Of a DNA stretch of 10,796 nucleotides, positions 1-7,999 are shown piece after piece. The notes below the pieces were generated by a model, which ran no database searches, was not told the DNA's origin, and worked only from the letters and a program-made list of their open reading frames with translations. Position numbers and translations under genes: made by a program. Source of the DNA: Gardnerella kenyensis (lineage in GTDB: Bacteria; Actinomycetota; Actinomycetes; Actinomycetales; Bifidobacteriaceae); contig NQOH01000001.1 in NCBI GenBank assembly GCA_003585735.1, positions 292,189 through 302,984 on the forward strand, given 5' to 3'. Positions within the stretch are counted from its first letter, which is position 1; every line of letters starts with the position of its first letter.

Positions 1-144
1 AACAACGCTCCTCGCTACGTAATTTTAGAATTCCCAAAAGCCAAAACTGAAAAAGTTACTGTTCCAACAAACGATGAAGTTATGGCTTTATCCAACATGT
101 TCATAAAAAAGAATAAAAAAGTCTATGAGGAACTTGCCAAATGA
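1..144 (+). CDS. Phd/YefM-like antitoxin, C-terminal part (gene begins outside the window)
   Basis: Reading frame 1 is open from the first base to a TGA at 142-144 and gives the last 47 residues of a protein. The piece starts with NNAPRYVILEF, which resembles the 'no-kPryVil' strand of Phd/YefM antitoxins, and continues into a charged, lysine-rich tail ending VYEELAK. In Phd-type antitoxins this C-terminal part is the disordered segment that folds on the toxin and neutralises it, while the missing N-terminus binds DNA and represses the operon. The stop codon overlaps the start of the downstream doc gene (ATGA), the usual translational coupling of antitoxin and toxin. The family is inferred mainly from the Doc neighbour, because the diagnostic N-terminal half is not visible. 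An AbrB-like antitoxin is the main alternative. Confidence 0.7.
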   Translation, partial: NNAPRYVILEFPKAKTEKVTVPTNDEVMALSNMFIKKNKKVYEELAK

Positions 145-518
145 AGTATTTAACACGAGAACAAGTGATTAAACTTCACCAAGCTCTGATTGAAACAAGC
201 GGTGGTTCTTCAGGTATACGAGATGAAGGAATGCTTGATTCAGCATTAAAGACTCCACTGCAAACATTTGACGAGAATGAACTTTTCCCATCTGTCTTAG
301 ATAAGGCAGCACGTCTAGCTTTTGGTCTTATAAAAAACCACCCTTTTATAGATGGAAACAAGCGTATCGGCACACATGTCATGCTAATCTTTCTGGCACT
401 CAACAACATTATGTTGTCTTATAAAGATGAAGAACTGATCGATATTATTCTCAAAGTTGCATCAGGCAAGGCAAATGAAAATGACCTTTACACTTGGATT
501 AAAAATCACCAAGCCTAA
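141..518 (+). CDS. doc: Doc-family toxin (Fic fold) of a Phd-Doc toxin-antitoxin module
   Basis: This is a 125-residue protein, the normal size for stand-alone Doc toxins. It carries the Fic/Doc active-site motif HPFIDGNKR at residues 67-75 (H67, F69, D71, N73, K74, R75). The N-terminal block around GGSSGIRDEGMLDSAL (residues 21-36) is typical of the Doc subfamily, with the conserved 'G.rd.g.LdSAl' pattern. Characterised Doc proteins phosphorylate elongation factor Tu and stop translation until Phd restores growth; that activity is inferred here from family membership. The start is fixed by the ATGA overlap with the upstream antitoxin, so the two are probably co-translated and repressed together by the antitoxin. 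All key residues are present, so the toxin looks intact. No clear terminator is visible in the 90 bases that follow. Confidence 0.92.
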   Translation: MKYLTREQVIKLHQALIETSGGSSGIRDEGMLDSALKTPLQTFDENELFPSVLDKAARLAFGLIKNHPFIDGNKRIGTHVMLIFLALNNIMLSYKDEELIDIILKVASGKANENDLYTWIKNHQA

Positions 519-608
519 TACTCCAACATTTAAAAACATTTTTAGAATATGCCAAACTCTATTTCGTGTGACTAGTCAAAGTAGCGGACATAAAACACCA
601 CAACAGTA

Positions 609-1067
609 TTACTTCACTACAGCTTTTCCATTCAAGCAGTGCACAGCATAGTGAGCACATCCATTTGTTTTGCGCCCAAGATCTGCTTTATGCTTATCAC
701 AAACTTCAGCCATACCATTCTCACAAACTACTTCAAGACATGCGCCTTTGGTAATTTCTCCTTCTAAAACACTCGTACCATTTAACGTATCCACCGTGCA
801 AGAAACAACAACCTTAACATTATGCGCCACAGCAGAACCATTAAGACACTTTAGAAAAACATCATTCGCCTGAACATTCCTTGCTTCCACCCTGCCGTTA
901 TGAACTTCTGCATAAATCTTGTCAGCTTTAATATCTGCTACTAATACTTGATTAGACTCAGCTTCAATCTCACAAAAATCAACATTCTCCGGCAACGTAA
1001 CAATGACCTCAGGACTGCCTTTAGCAAGCCAATGCAACCAGTAAAAAGCTGGGTTATAGACCAAAAA
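609..1067 (-). pseudogene. 5'-truncated DUF4097-type putative adhesin (beta-helix repeat protein)
   Basis: The minus-strand frame runs from just after an in-frame TGA (1068-1070) to a TAA at 609-611, giving about 152 residues. The only early start is a TTG at 1064 with no Shine-Dalgarno sequence. The beginning (NPAFYWLHWLAKGSPEVIVTLP) resembles the middle of DUF4097/DUF4098 putative adhesin domains, where an aromatic stretch precedes 'vtlP', and not an N-terminus. The rest is a run of short beta-strand repeats with recurring NG turns (HNGRV, LNGSA, LNGTS, ENGMA, LNGKA) spaced about 20-25 residues apart, as in right-handed beta-helix sheets. It is unusually rich in cysteine. The likely reading is a gene that has lost its N-terminal signal or membrane part, perhaps at a rearrangement near 1068. 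A short functional TTG-started protein cannot be excluded. The family call is by pattern only. Confidence 0.6.
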
Positions 1068-1207
1068 TCAAAAGACCCGATTTGGTTCGCATTGTTAAGA
1101 GGCACGTCGGGTACTGTTAATTATTGTAATATATCATTGGCGGTTATTTGTTAATTTCAATGAAATAATGTTTATGTAACAATCTCTTGCCATAATATCG
1201 GGATTCA

Positions 1208-1693
1208 TTAATATCTTTCATCTGAAATTATATGCTCTATTCCACTATGCTCCGATTTAAGATATTCTTTCATAAATGTCGGGTAAGCCTTGCACTTATC
1301 AAGCTCATCTATAGGTAACCAATGCATTGTCTCTTTAGCACCTGACTCTGTAGTGCTTTGGCTCGTAAAATCTCTTTTGCCCATGGGCTTCATCATGTAG
1401 TAGAGTGTAATCTCATGGAAGTCTACTCCTTTTAACCCAGAGCTGCCGATGAAGAAGTGCTCGTGTATGACGGCAAGGTGATCTACTTCATAATTAAGAC
1501 CTGTCTCTTCAAATACTTCTCTCTTAACGGCTTCTTCTGATGTCTCACCCACGTGAACCGCTCCGCCAACTGAGTAGAAATAGTCGTCCTCATCGTTTCT
1601 TGCAAATAGCACACAACCTTCTTCGACTATGATGGCTGCTGCTCTATATCTAAATGCTTTTTTATCGTTAATAAATCCGCAATTATATTCCAT
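1208..1693 (-). CDS. Nudix hydrolase
   Basis: This 161-residue protein has a complete Nudix box, G-x5-E-x7-REUxEExGU. It runs from G44 through E50 to R58-E59 and E62-E63 and ends TGL at 64-66. These glutamates bind the Mg2+ used to cleave a nucleoside diphosphate linked to another group. Before the box, residues 17-45 (YRAAAIIVEEGCVLFARN...YFYSVGG) form the usual beta-strand lead-in. After it, HEITLYYMM and MHWLPIDELDKCKAYPTFMKEYL fit the 'NUDIX domain' C-terminal half, in which W-L-P/pLDEL is common. The substrate cannot be read from sequence, and family members range from house-cleaning to tRNA-gene-linked enzymes. The start is well supported, with AAAGGAGT five to six bases upstream of ATG. 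It is a monocistronic minus-strand gene whose upstream side meets repeat copy A. Confidence 0.92.
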   Translation of the reverse strand: MEYNCGFINDKKAFRYRAAAIIVEEGCVLFARNDEDDYFYSVGGAVHVGETSEEAVKREVFEETGLNYEVDHLAVIHEHFFIGSSGLKGVDFHEITLYYMMKPMGKRDFTSQSTTESGAKETMHWLPIDELDKCKAYPTFMKEYLKSEHSGIEHIISDERY

Positions 1694-1831
1694 AGTTTAC
1701 TCCTTTATTTTTTATCTAATGACTGTGACTTATGGTTCAAATGCAAACAAGTTCCCAATCTGAATTGAAAATCCAAGTGATTGATACATTTATATATCAC
1801 ATTGTTCACAAGCAACAGTAATTGAACTTAT

Positions 1832-1985
1832 TGCACTCGACCCCAGAGCGTTGATATCTTCCCTCAAAAAGCCAAACTGCACTCAAAAACCGCGCCAAGC
1901 CAGTCTAAAGCCGCCGCACGCTAAACCTTTTAACGATAAGAAAATATTGCAAAAAGGTTTAAGATTGGCTTAATAGCTTGATTTT
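1832..1985 (+). repeat. Dispersed composite repeat, copy A (short or 'empty' form)
   Basis: This copy starts at TGCACTCGACCCCAGAGCG and ends near AATAGCTTGATTTT. Its left arm (1832-1938) matches the left arms of copies B (3612-3723) and D (10536-10650). Its right end (AAAAAGGTTTAAGATTGG onward) matches the right ends of B and C. The roughly 146-bp middle present in B is absent. The join falls at the 11-mer TTTTAACGATA (1928-1938), which in B occurs twice and flanks that middle. It fills much of the gene-free stretch 1694-2105 between the Nudix gene and relB. Confidence 0.85.
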
Positions 1986-2046
1986 GAATCCGAAGATACA
2001 ACAATGTGGAGTCATAATCTGAATAGTGATTAAACTTTTGCTTTCA

Positions 2047-2081
2047 TATGCTTGCGTATGCTTGCAACTATTTTGTAAAAT
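2047..2081 (+). promoter_or_regulatory. relBE promoter with overlapping 10-bp tandem repeat (candidate RelB operator)
   Basis: Two adjacent copies of TATGCTTGC(G/A) occupy 2047-2056 and 2057-2066. They overlap a plausible -35 (TTGCGT, 2052-2057), which is 18 bases from a -10 (TAAAAT, 2076-2081). The relB start follows at 2106 with AAGGACGG as ribosome binding site. RelB-family antitoxins autorepress their own operon by binding repeats at the promoter, so the tandem decamer is the likely operator. The role is inferred from position. Confidence 0.5.
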
Positions 2082-2105
2082 AAGCGCATAAAGGACGGTA
2101 ACACA

Positions 2106-2411
2106 ATGACAAACACAAACGCTGTATATGCAAGAATCGATACAAATCTTAAAGAAAACGCTGAAAACATATTGAACCAGCTTGGAATAACACCATCTTC
2201 AGCAATACAAATGCTTTACAGCCAAATCGTTTTACAAAAAGGCATGCCATTTGAACTCCGCTTGCCAGTTAATACGCCTACTGCTTTAGGCAGCTTAACA
2301 AGAGCCGAGTTGGATAAAGAATTACAAAAAGGCATCGACTCTATTTCAACTGGCAAACAATACAGTGCAGATGAAGTAGACCAATTCTTCGCTAAGGAAT
2401 ACGGCGTATGA
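2106..2411 (+). CDS. relB: RelB/DinJ-family antitoxin
   Basis: This is a 101-residue protein. Residues 1-50 (ARIDTNLKENAENILNQLGITPSSAIQMLYSQIVLQKGMPFEL) fit the ribbon-helix-helix N-terminus of RelB/DinJ antitoxins, with the typical 'lGits.AI..f..qi....glPF.l' ending. The C-terminal half is acidic and lysine-rich (LTRAELDKELQKGIDS...YSADEVDQFF) and is expected to wrap around the toxin. In this family the N-terminus dimerises and binds operator DNA, and the C-terminus neutralises a ribosome-dependent mRNase. ATG is preceded by AAGGACGG at a good distance. The TGA overlaps the toxin ATG, so the pair is coupled. It appears intact. Confidence 0.9.
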   Translation: MTNTNAVYARIDTNLKENAENILNQLGITPSSAIQMLYSQIVLQKGMPFELRLPVNTPTALGSLTRAELDKELQKGIDSISTGKQYSADEVDQFFAKEYGV

Positions 2412-2740
2412 GCACAACCTATAGCGTCATTTATTCTCCGCAAGCGTTCCTGGATCTCACTGGGCTATACGAATACATTCGCTTTAATTTACAAGTTCCT
2501 AAAACGGCGGAAAAACAAGTCAACCGCATTAAGCATGCTATACGTTCTCTTAACACTATGCCTATGCGATATCAGCTTGTAGAGTGGGAGCCGTGGTGTT
2601 CTAAAGGAATACGCAGAGTTTCAGTCGATAACTACACTGTTTTCTACCAAGTAGACGAAAACCAAATGACTGTAACAGTTATTCGCATATTCTACTCAGG
2701 CAGAAATATAGAAAGTATTGTTAACGACACAAACAACTAA
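2408..2740 (+). CDS. relE: RelE/ParE-family toxin
   Basis: This is a 110-residue basic protein starting at the ATGA overlap with the antitoxin gene. The N-terminal YSVIYSPQAFLDLTGLYEYI (residues 5-24) matches the opening strand and helix of the RelE/ParE superfamily. The C-terminal RRVSVDNYTVFYQVDENQMTVTVIRIFYSGRN (residues 69-100) is the characteristic 'R...v.nY.i.Y.vd.....v.i.ri.ygrrd' core. RelE members cleave mRNA in the ribosomal A site, whereas ParE members poison gyrase. The sequence alone does not settle which, although a RelB/DinJ partner favours the RelE/YafQ side. A hairpin at 2762-2793 follows about 20 bases after the stop. Confidence 0.87.
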   Translation: MSTTYSVIYSPQAFLDLTGLYEYIRFNLQVPKTAEKQVNRIKHAIRSLNTMPMRYQLVEWEPWCSKGIRRVSVDNYTVFYQVDENQMTVTVIRIFYSGRNIESIVNDTNN

Positions 2741-2761
2741 TGCGCGTTTGTATTAGAAAAG

Positions 2762-2788
2762 TAACGAACGAAGTAGCGTAATTTCGAA

Positions 2789-2793
<5 letters not shown>
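2762..2793 (+). terminator. Possible weak terminator or hairpin after relE
   Basis: TAACG-aa-CGAA (2762-2772) can pair with TTCG-aa-CGTTA (2783-2793), giving nine pairs around a 2x2 internal loop. It is followed by only a weak T content. A second small stem TGCCA...TGGCA further on (about 2843-2870) is followed by ATCTATTTTT and may be the better stop signal. The right arm overlaps the left end of the cadD cassette. Confidence 0.3.
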
Positions 2794-3603
<810 letters not shown>

Positions 3604-3604
<1 letters not shown>

Positions 3605-3924
3605 TTATCCATCTTGTACACTCGACCTTAGAGCGTTGATATCTTCCCTCATACAGAAAAATCGCACTCAAAAACAGCAAGAACCCAGCCTAAAGCAGCC
3701 ACGCATTAAACCTTTTAACGATAGACCTCGCTAAGCCTTGCTATACAAGGGCAAAAATGCACCCACCTAATCAGCCTTTGACATCAACACAACACTCTCG
3801 ACGTGGATTGAGAGAACTCCTAGTATAGCTACACTTTTTTGAGTGCACACTATGGATATTGGGTGCACTTTTTAACGATAGGAAAGGCTATCGTTAAAAG
3901 GTTTAAGATTGGCTTAATAGCTTG
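3604..3924 (+). repeat. Dispersed composite repeat, copy B (longest copy)
   Basis: This is the fullest copy. It has a left arm (GTTATCC...CACTCGACC...AAACCTTTTAACGATA, to 3723), a middle of about 146 bp (3724-3869), a second TTTTAACGATA (3870-3880) and a right end to AATAGCTTG (3924). A perfect 19-bp inverted repeat lies at 3706-3724 and 3888-3906 (TTAAACCTTTTAACGATAG). The second copy of the 11-mer also forms a tight 12-bp hairpin with the right arm (3870-3881 against 3888-3899, loop GAAAGG). The middle carries a further small stem, CTCTC...GAGAG. The copy fills the gene-free interval between cadD and the ABC operon. No open frame of note lies in it. Confidence 0.88.
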
Positions 3925-4026
3925 CTGAACAATCTTACGCAATAATCAACATGCCACTAGTCTTACACCCACTCTCCATACGCGAATCTAATCCTTATAT
4001 GATTAACTAAATCCCATATTTATTAC

Positions 4027-4860
4027 TTAAAACCCTATATTTGTTAAAGTACCTTTACGCTGTTGAACCGCAACACCAATATTCCATATGATCACACCAA
4101 CAATTGCCCATAACATGCCAACAATAAGAATCACAAGTAGCGATACGCCAACATTTACAGAACCATCAATTATACTACGAGATGCTTGAGTAACATGAGT
4201 TACCGGAATCACATATAACACGTATTGCATCATCTTAGGAAATACGCTAATCGGAGCAATCACACCACAAACAATAGGAAGTATTGCACTAAGCGCGTTA
4301 GAAATAGTATAAACATCATTCATCATCATGCTTATAGCAGCTATAGCAATACCAAATCCAGTAGAAGCAACAGGAACAATAAGGAACAACAGCATCAACG
4401 CGCTCATATTAATCACAAAGAAAGCACTCGGGCTTACTACAAGCATTGTTATAAACAAAGTCACAGCATCACTCACTAAAGAAATAGTCACGAGCGCAAT
4501 AATACGACCGAACCATAATGGTAATGCAACTTTCGCGCTTGTAAGCACGAATGGTGTCGTGCCTTCAAAACGATCCCATGCTAGCGCCTCTGACACCGTC
4601 ATACTTGTGGAAATAGAACACGCTCCCATAACAGCAGCAAGAGTTGAAGCAATCAAACTATGGTTAAAACCCGCGCTAGTCGCATAACTAGCTGCTCCAT
4701 TAAATCCTCCACTTACAGCTCCAGCTAGAAAAACGTATAAGAACGTGGATAAAAGAGGCTCAATAATCATACGAATAACAGCAGTATTCCAACTATTTAA
4801 GCTAGGTATACTCTGTATACTCACTCTTGCACCAGTTCGTATACTAGATAACACGCTCAC
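4027..4860 (-). CDS. ABC-2 type transporter permease (third gene of export operon)
   Basis: This is a 277-residue, very hydrophobic protein of six predicted membrane spans. It has the ABC-2 layout: a short cytoplasmic N-terminus, then IIEPLLSTFLYVFLAGAV (residues about 32-49), and a late segment with ILPIVCGVIAPISVFPKMMQYVLYVIPVTHVTQASR (about 189-224). That last block is the classic 'P.sf.p..m...ap.th...a.R' region before the final helix. It is expected to form the membrane channel with the other permease and the ATPase encoded upstream. The start is uncertain. The likely codon is GTG at 4860, or GTG two codons later, and no good Shine-Dalgarno sequence is seen. The 86-base gap after the preceding gene is longer than expected in a tight operon. 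No clear terminator is visible downstream before repeat copy B. Confidence 0.82.
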   Translation of the reverse strand: MSVLSSIRTGARVSIQSIPSLNSWNTAVIRMIIEPLLSTFLYVFLAGAVSGGFNGAASYATSAGFNHSLIASTLAAVMGACSISTSMTVSEALAWDRFEGTTPFVLTSAKVALPLWFGRIIALVTISLVSDAVTLFITMLVVSPSAFFVINMSALMLLFLIVPVASTGFGIAIAAISMMMNDVYTISNALSAILPIVCGVIAPISVFPKMMQYVLYVIPVTHVTQASRSIIDGSVNVGVSLLVILIVGMLWAIVGVIIWNIGVAVQQRKGTLTNIGF

Positions 4861-4946
4861 GTGACCATACTGAGAATATTGATTATATTGATTACTATTT
4901 TGAATAATTTTATTTCACATAGTTTCAACCTGATTATTATTTCGTA

Positions 4947-5726
4947 TCATATTATGTTCAAACTTCCATTAAGCGTTGCAAGTCGAATAGCATGACGTAA
5001 CATAAAACCTGCAATAACAAGCAGAACGCTGGATAATACAACACATAACACAATTGCTAACACAGTAGTAGCATTAAACGATTGCGCATGAGCCACCCAC
5101 ACTGCAGACGTAAGCGGATGAATAAACGCAATAATGCGAGCAGGCAATGGCATTGATTCTACAGGGATCACTATTCCACAAAGCATCCATACAGGAATTA
5201 AAATCAAACCTTCATAAACTGTAGCTTTACGGCATAATACAAAAATTCCAGATAATACTGCAGCAGAAGCTACGCAAGCAAGCATAGAAAGTAAGTATCC
5301 AACTAACTGCGTGAATGTTATCATAAAGAACCCATGGCAGAAAACAGCAACGGTAATAATCGCAAGCGGCATACCAATACACCCAAGTAAAGCTGCGGAT
5401 CCTACAATAGGAAGAAACACTGCAGAAGGTGAAATAACACTTAAAGTTAAATATTGTAATGTTCCTAAATAACGCTGGTATCCAATAATTCCAACAGCAG
5501 TAGTTGTAGCAGACCATAATCCAGCTATAGAAGAATCAACCCAAATATTATTAAGACAATTAGCACAATCATGAGAAAAACCATAGTAGGCAACAATTTT
5601 CATCAACGCAAAACATACTGGAGCAAGTATCGCATTTTGCAAGAAAAACGTTGTTTTCGCTAAGCTTTTAAGCTGAAACCACATGCCACGAATCACAGAA
5701 GCGTATGAATGAGTAGAAGTATTCAT
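4947..5726 (-). CDS. ABC-2 type transporter permease (second gene of export operon)
   Basis: This is a 259-residue membrane protein with about six spans and low charge. It shows the ABC-2 permease plan: an N-terminal hydrophilic segment up to about residue 25, a first span near ILAPVCFALMKIV, a reentrant-like region near YQRYLGTLQYL (residues about 83-93, the ABC-2 coupling region), and a terminal part with IPVWMLCGIVIPVESMPLPARIIAFIHPLTSAVW. The last part contains the conserved 'G...P...lP.....i...P.t' pattern. The start is firm, with AGGAGG 5-6 bases upstream of the ATG. The ribosome binding site overlaps the TAG of the ATPase gene, so the two are closely coupled with a 10-base gap. It probably pairs with the next permease as a heterodimer. 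The exported substrate is not identifiable. Confidence 0.88.
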   Translation of the reverse strand: MNTSTHSYASVIRGMWFQLKSLAKTTFFLQNAILAPVCFALMKIVAYYGFSHDCANCLNNIWVDSSIAGLWSATTTAVGIIGYQRYLGTLQYLTLSVISPSAVFLPIVGSAALLGCIGMPLAIITVAVFCHGFFMITFTQLVGYLLSMLACVASAAVLSGIFVLCRKATVYEGLILIPVWMLCGIVIPVESMPLPARIIAFIHPLTSAVWVAHAQSFNATTVLAIVLCVVLSSVLLVIAGFMLRHAIRLATLNGSLNII

Positions 5727-5736
5727 ATTAAGCCTC

Positions 5737-6843
5737 CTACTTATTTAATGGGAGTGAGGACGGCGAAGAAGACGGCGTAGCAGCAGAAGAAGTAGAAGTA
5801 TTTGACGCAGAAATATTATCATTTTGCACAATAGCAAGATACGTTTCTTCCAAACTTGCAGCGCGATCACCTAAACGTGTAATCCCATCAACAGGAATCT
5901 TGATATTTCGTTCTTGAGATAATGTTTTACTCCACGCGATAGTAATATTTAACACTCCATGCGATTCAAAAACATCACACCACAACACTCCATCAAGTTT
6001 TTGCAATTCTTCCTTAACACTAGGAGTTCCGCTTGATAGTTCACCGTCATACGCGTACATTGTTACATGATCAATATGCTGCAAAGAAGCCAACTGCTGA
6101 ACACTTCCCTGAGCGATAATATTACCGTGATTTATTACAGCAACAGTATCAGCTAATTTTTCAGCCTCACTCATCTCATGCGTAGTTAGCAAAATCGCTA
6201 TTCCTTGATCTCGTAAAGCATGAATAATTTCACGTACTTTCCTAGCATTTTCAGGATCCAAACCAGTGGTAGGCTCATCTAAAAGCATAAGATCCGTTCT
6301 AGCAACCAGCGATCGAGCAATATGCAATCGCTGCCACATTCCCCTTGAAAAAGTTTGAACAGCATCATGAGCTTTATCAAGTAAATCAACTTGCTCAAGA
6401 GCATCGTGAATACGCTTACCTTGCTCCCTATATGGAACTGCGGAAAGATCGGCAAAATAACGAAGATTATCTAATGCACTTAGCCTTTGATAAAATCCTC
6501 GCTCACCTCCAAGAAGTAACGACACATGCTTACGCGCTTCTCGAGGATTACTCACAGCGTCAATATTGGCAATACGAACACTACCACTATCAGGAGCTAA
6601 CAACGTACCAACAATTTTCACGGTAGTTGTTTTACCTGCACCATTCGGGCCAAGCAAGCAAAATATTTCACCAGAATGAATATCAAAAGATACGTTATGT
6701 AAAACTTGGCGAGTTGTCTTCTTACGACCAAATCCACGAGAATAAGATCTTGTTACATTATCAATACGCAATATTAAGTTGCTAGATGACTGCTTATTAT
6801 TGTTATCGCGACTATCAGTTGCGTTTTCTATATTATTATTCAT
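5737..6843 (-). CDS. ABC transporter ATP-binding protein (first gene of export operon)
   Basis: This is a 368-residue ATPase with one nucleotide-binding domain at about residues 24-250. It shows Walker A GPNGAGKTT (65-73), signature FSRGM (165-169), Walker B LMLLDE (185-190, catalytic E190) and the switch histidine H222. The Q-loop position is unusual: the sequence is LLLGGERGFY with glutamate E114 where glutamine is typical. The 'ERG.Y' form and an SRGM signature are seen in ABC-2 drug or antibiotic exporters of the DrrA/CcmA type. After the domain comes a regulatory-like alpha/beta segment (about 255-340) and a Ser/Thr/Asn-rich low-complexity tail (343-368). The N-terminus is also Asn-rich. 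ATG at 6843 has only a weak ribosome site (GAACGAAG). The gene heads a minus-strand operon with two permeases. Export of a peptide, drug or lipid is plausible but not shown. Confidence 0.93.
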   Translation of the reverse strand: MNNNIENATDSRDNNNKQSSSNLILRIDNVTRSYSRGFGRKKTTRQVLHNVSFDIHSGEIFCLLGPNGAGKTTTVKIVGTLLAPDSGSVRIANIDAVSNPREARKHVSLLLGGERGFYQRLSALDNLRYFADLSAVPYREQGKRIHDALEQVDLLDKAHDAVQTFSRGMWQRLHIARSLVARTDLMLLDEPTTGLDPENARKVREIIHALRDQGIAILLTTHEMSEAEKLADTVAVINHGNIIAQGSVQQLASLQHIDHVTMYAYDGELSSGTPSVKEELQKLDGVLWCDVFESHGVLNITIAWSKTLSQERNIKIPVDGITRLGDRAASLEETYLAIVQNDNISASNTSTSSAATPSSSPSSLPLNK

Positions 6844-6850
6844 TATTATT

Positions 6851-6920
6851 GCTTCGTTCTTACGTGTTATTAAAGCTTAATTTTTACTGTTATTAAACCT
6901 TAATTCTTACTGTTATTAAA
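6851..6920 (-). promoter_or_regulatory. Three tandem 23-24 bp repeats before the ABC operon (candidate operator)
   Basis: Units at 6851-6874, 6875-6897 and 6898-6920 each end in GTTATTAAA on the plus strand. The last two differ at only a few positions (cTTAATtCTTACTGTTATTAAA type). Read toward the ATPase gene, each unit begins TTTAATAACA. The spacing of about two helical turns, abutting the start codon region, suits cooperative binding of a repressor or activator in the promoter or leader. A TTGAAA (about 6931 to 6926) followed by an AAGAAT-like -10 is a possible but weak promoter. Function is inferred from position. Confidence 0.5.
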
Positions 6921-6968
6921 TAAATTTCAACAATGAAAATCAGTTAGATAAAAAGATAACGCTTGCTT

Positions 6969-7015
6969 ATAAGAACGATAAGAACGCGCAAAAACATGCA
7001 AAAACGTGCAAAAAC
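6969..7015. repeat. Short tandem repeats (9-bp x2 and 10-bp x3)
   Basis: ATAAGAACG occurs twice in a row (6969-6986) and is followed directly by three decamers of the form (gc/at/gt)GCAAAAAC-like sequence at 6986-6995, 6996-7005 and 7006-7015. They lie in the 443-base gene-free interval between the lipoprotein gene and the ABC operon. The rest of that interval (7016-7286) shows no gene or clear signal to me. The decamer period is close to a helical turn, so curvature or protein binding is possible. Confidence 0.55.
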
Positions 7016-7286
7016 TACAGAAAAACCAACGCGCATGTGCAAACATAATGACAAAACATCATGCGCAATGCGTGTTTAATACTGCTAAAGAATATGTATC
7101 TTAAGCTGTTTTATGTGCTTTTATATGCCTCTCAAACCGTTCTTAAGACTAGCGATTATTTGGGCAATCATAGCGCAACACCTCATAAACTTAAATGTGC
7201 TTTACGTGTAAAATTATATGAGCATTCCGCAAAAAACTCAAATATAAGCAATCACAAAACATTTGTTTAACATGTGCAAAATATTA

Positions 7287-7736
7287 CTATTTCTTCTTAT
7301 AACCTATAGCAACATTACCTGTTTTATTAATCCCTGGCACTTTAAGAACACAAGAGCCTGACTTACAAGAGCTTGGCTTGTCTTTTAAATCAAATTTTCC
7401 AACTAAAAATAAAGCTTTAAGTCCTGGACCAGGCAAATTAAACTGTGAGTCAACTAATTTGATGGGCTTATCTCCAAGAGTGACTTTAGACAAATCATAA
7501 TGAGAATCAAGAATGTCTCGTGACACAAAGAGATACAGTTCACCTTTATTCATATAGTTTTCTGGTATACGAAACTCTTCCCGAGACACCGCTACTGTTT
7601 CCCAATGATACGACGCAAGCGCCGCCTTCTCATCATCGTAGGAACATCCCGCAAGAGAAAAGAGAGAGCCTAGCAGCAAAAGCATAACAAGACAACTTTG
7701 AAAAATGGTTTTACAAAAAATAGTTTTACTTCTCAT
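7287..7736 (-). CDS. Predicted small lipoprotein of unknown function
   Basis: From the ATG at 7736 this encodes 149 residues. It has a basic N-terminus (MRSKTIFCK), a hydrophobic core (SCLVMLLLLGSLFSL) and a lipobox LAGC with the lipid-anchoring cysteine at residue 31, followed by SYDDEK. The mature part would sit on the outside of the membrane. It contains a C-terminal pair of cysteines (SCKSGSC) that could form a disulfide, and it ends in lysines. I do not recognise the mature domain. The open frame extends 23 codons further upstream, but the lipoprotein signal and an AAAGGAGG located 11 bases before this ATG favour the shorter start. It lies upstream of, and in the same orientation as, the ABC export genes, but 443 bases separate them, so a joint function is only a possibility. 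Confidence 0.72.
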   Translation of the reverse strand: MRSKTIFCKTIFQSCLVMLLLLGSLFSLAGCSYDDEKAALASYHWETVAVSREEFRIPENYMNKGELYLFVSRDILDSHYDLSKVTLGDKPIKLVDSQFNLPGPGLKALFLVGKFDLKDKPSSCKSGSCVLKVPGINKTGNVAIGYKKK

Positions 7737-7831
7737 AACACTACTAGCCTCCTTTTCGTTAACACGACTCTGTATCAAATGATCATAAAACAGATTATTA
7801 AGCAAACAAGATCTACCATTCGCTCTGATTA

Positions 7832-7999
7832 CTATAATAATCTTAATAAATATATTATTTTTTTTATTAATTTGTCTAGATTATCGACACTAATCTCTTC
7901 GTTCACTAGCAAACTATAATTTTTATAAACAGCAAGATTCGAAGAAACAGAAGAACCAGAAGAATCAATATCATCATGCACGTTTAATGCTTCCAACAA
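7832..7999 (-). pseudogene. Short remnant or small gene following the fragment at 7984
   Basis: From TTG at 7999 (preceded by GAGGG) or GTG at 7981, a minus-strand frame of about 50-55 residues runs to TAG at 7832. It begins LEALNVHDDIDSSGSSVSS and continues NLAVYKNYSLLVNEEISVDNLDKLIKKI, which looks like genuine amphipathic protein and not random frame. It overlaps the end of the upstream fragment by some 15 bases, as in an operon. I do not recognise it. It could be the N-terminal piece of a gene cut off by rearrangement, or a small protein. Confidence 0.35.

Noticed and set aside
1065..1125. tRNA or attachment site suggested by GGTTCG and the ACCCGA/TCGGGT pair
   Set aside because: No cloverleaf or acceptor stem can be built around it.
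4225..4687. Plus-strand open frames (84 and 119 residues) inside the second permease gene
   Set aside because: They lie opposite a well-supported ABC-2 permease, have low-complexity composition, and lack ribosome sites.
6345..6626. Plus-strand 93-residue frame inside the ABC ATPase gene
   Set aside because: It is antisense to the signature and Q-loop region of a clear ATPase; the open frame follows from the codon use of the real gene.
7061..7270. Plus-strand 69-residue frame between the lipoprotein and ABC genes
   Set aside because: It has no ribosome binding site, no recognisable protein pattern, and lies in otherwise low-signal intergenic sequence.
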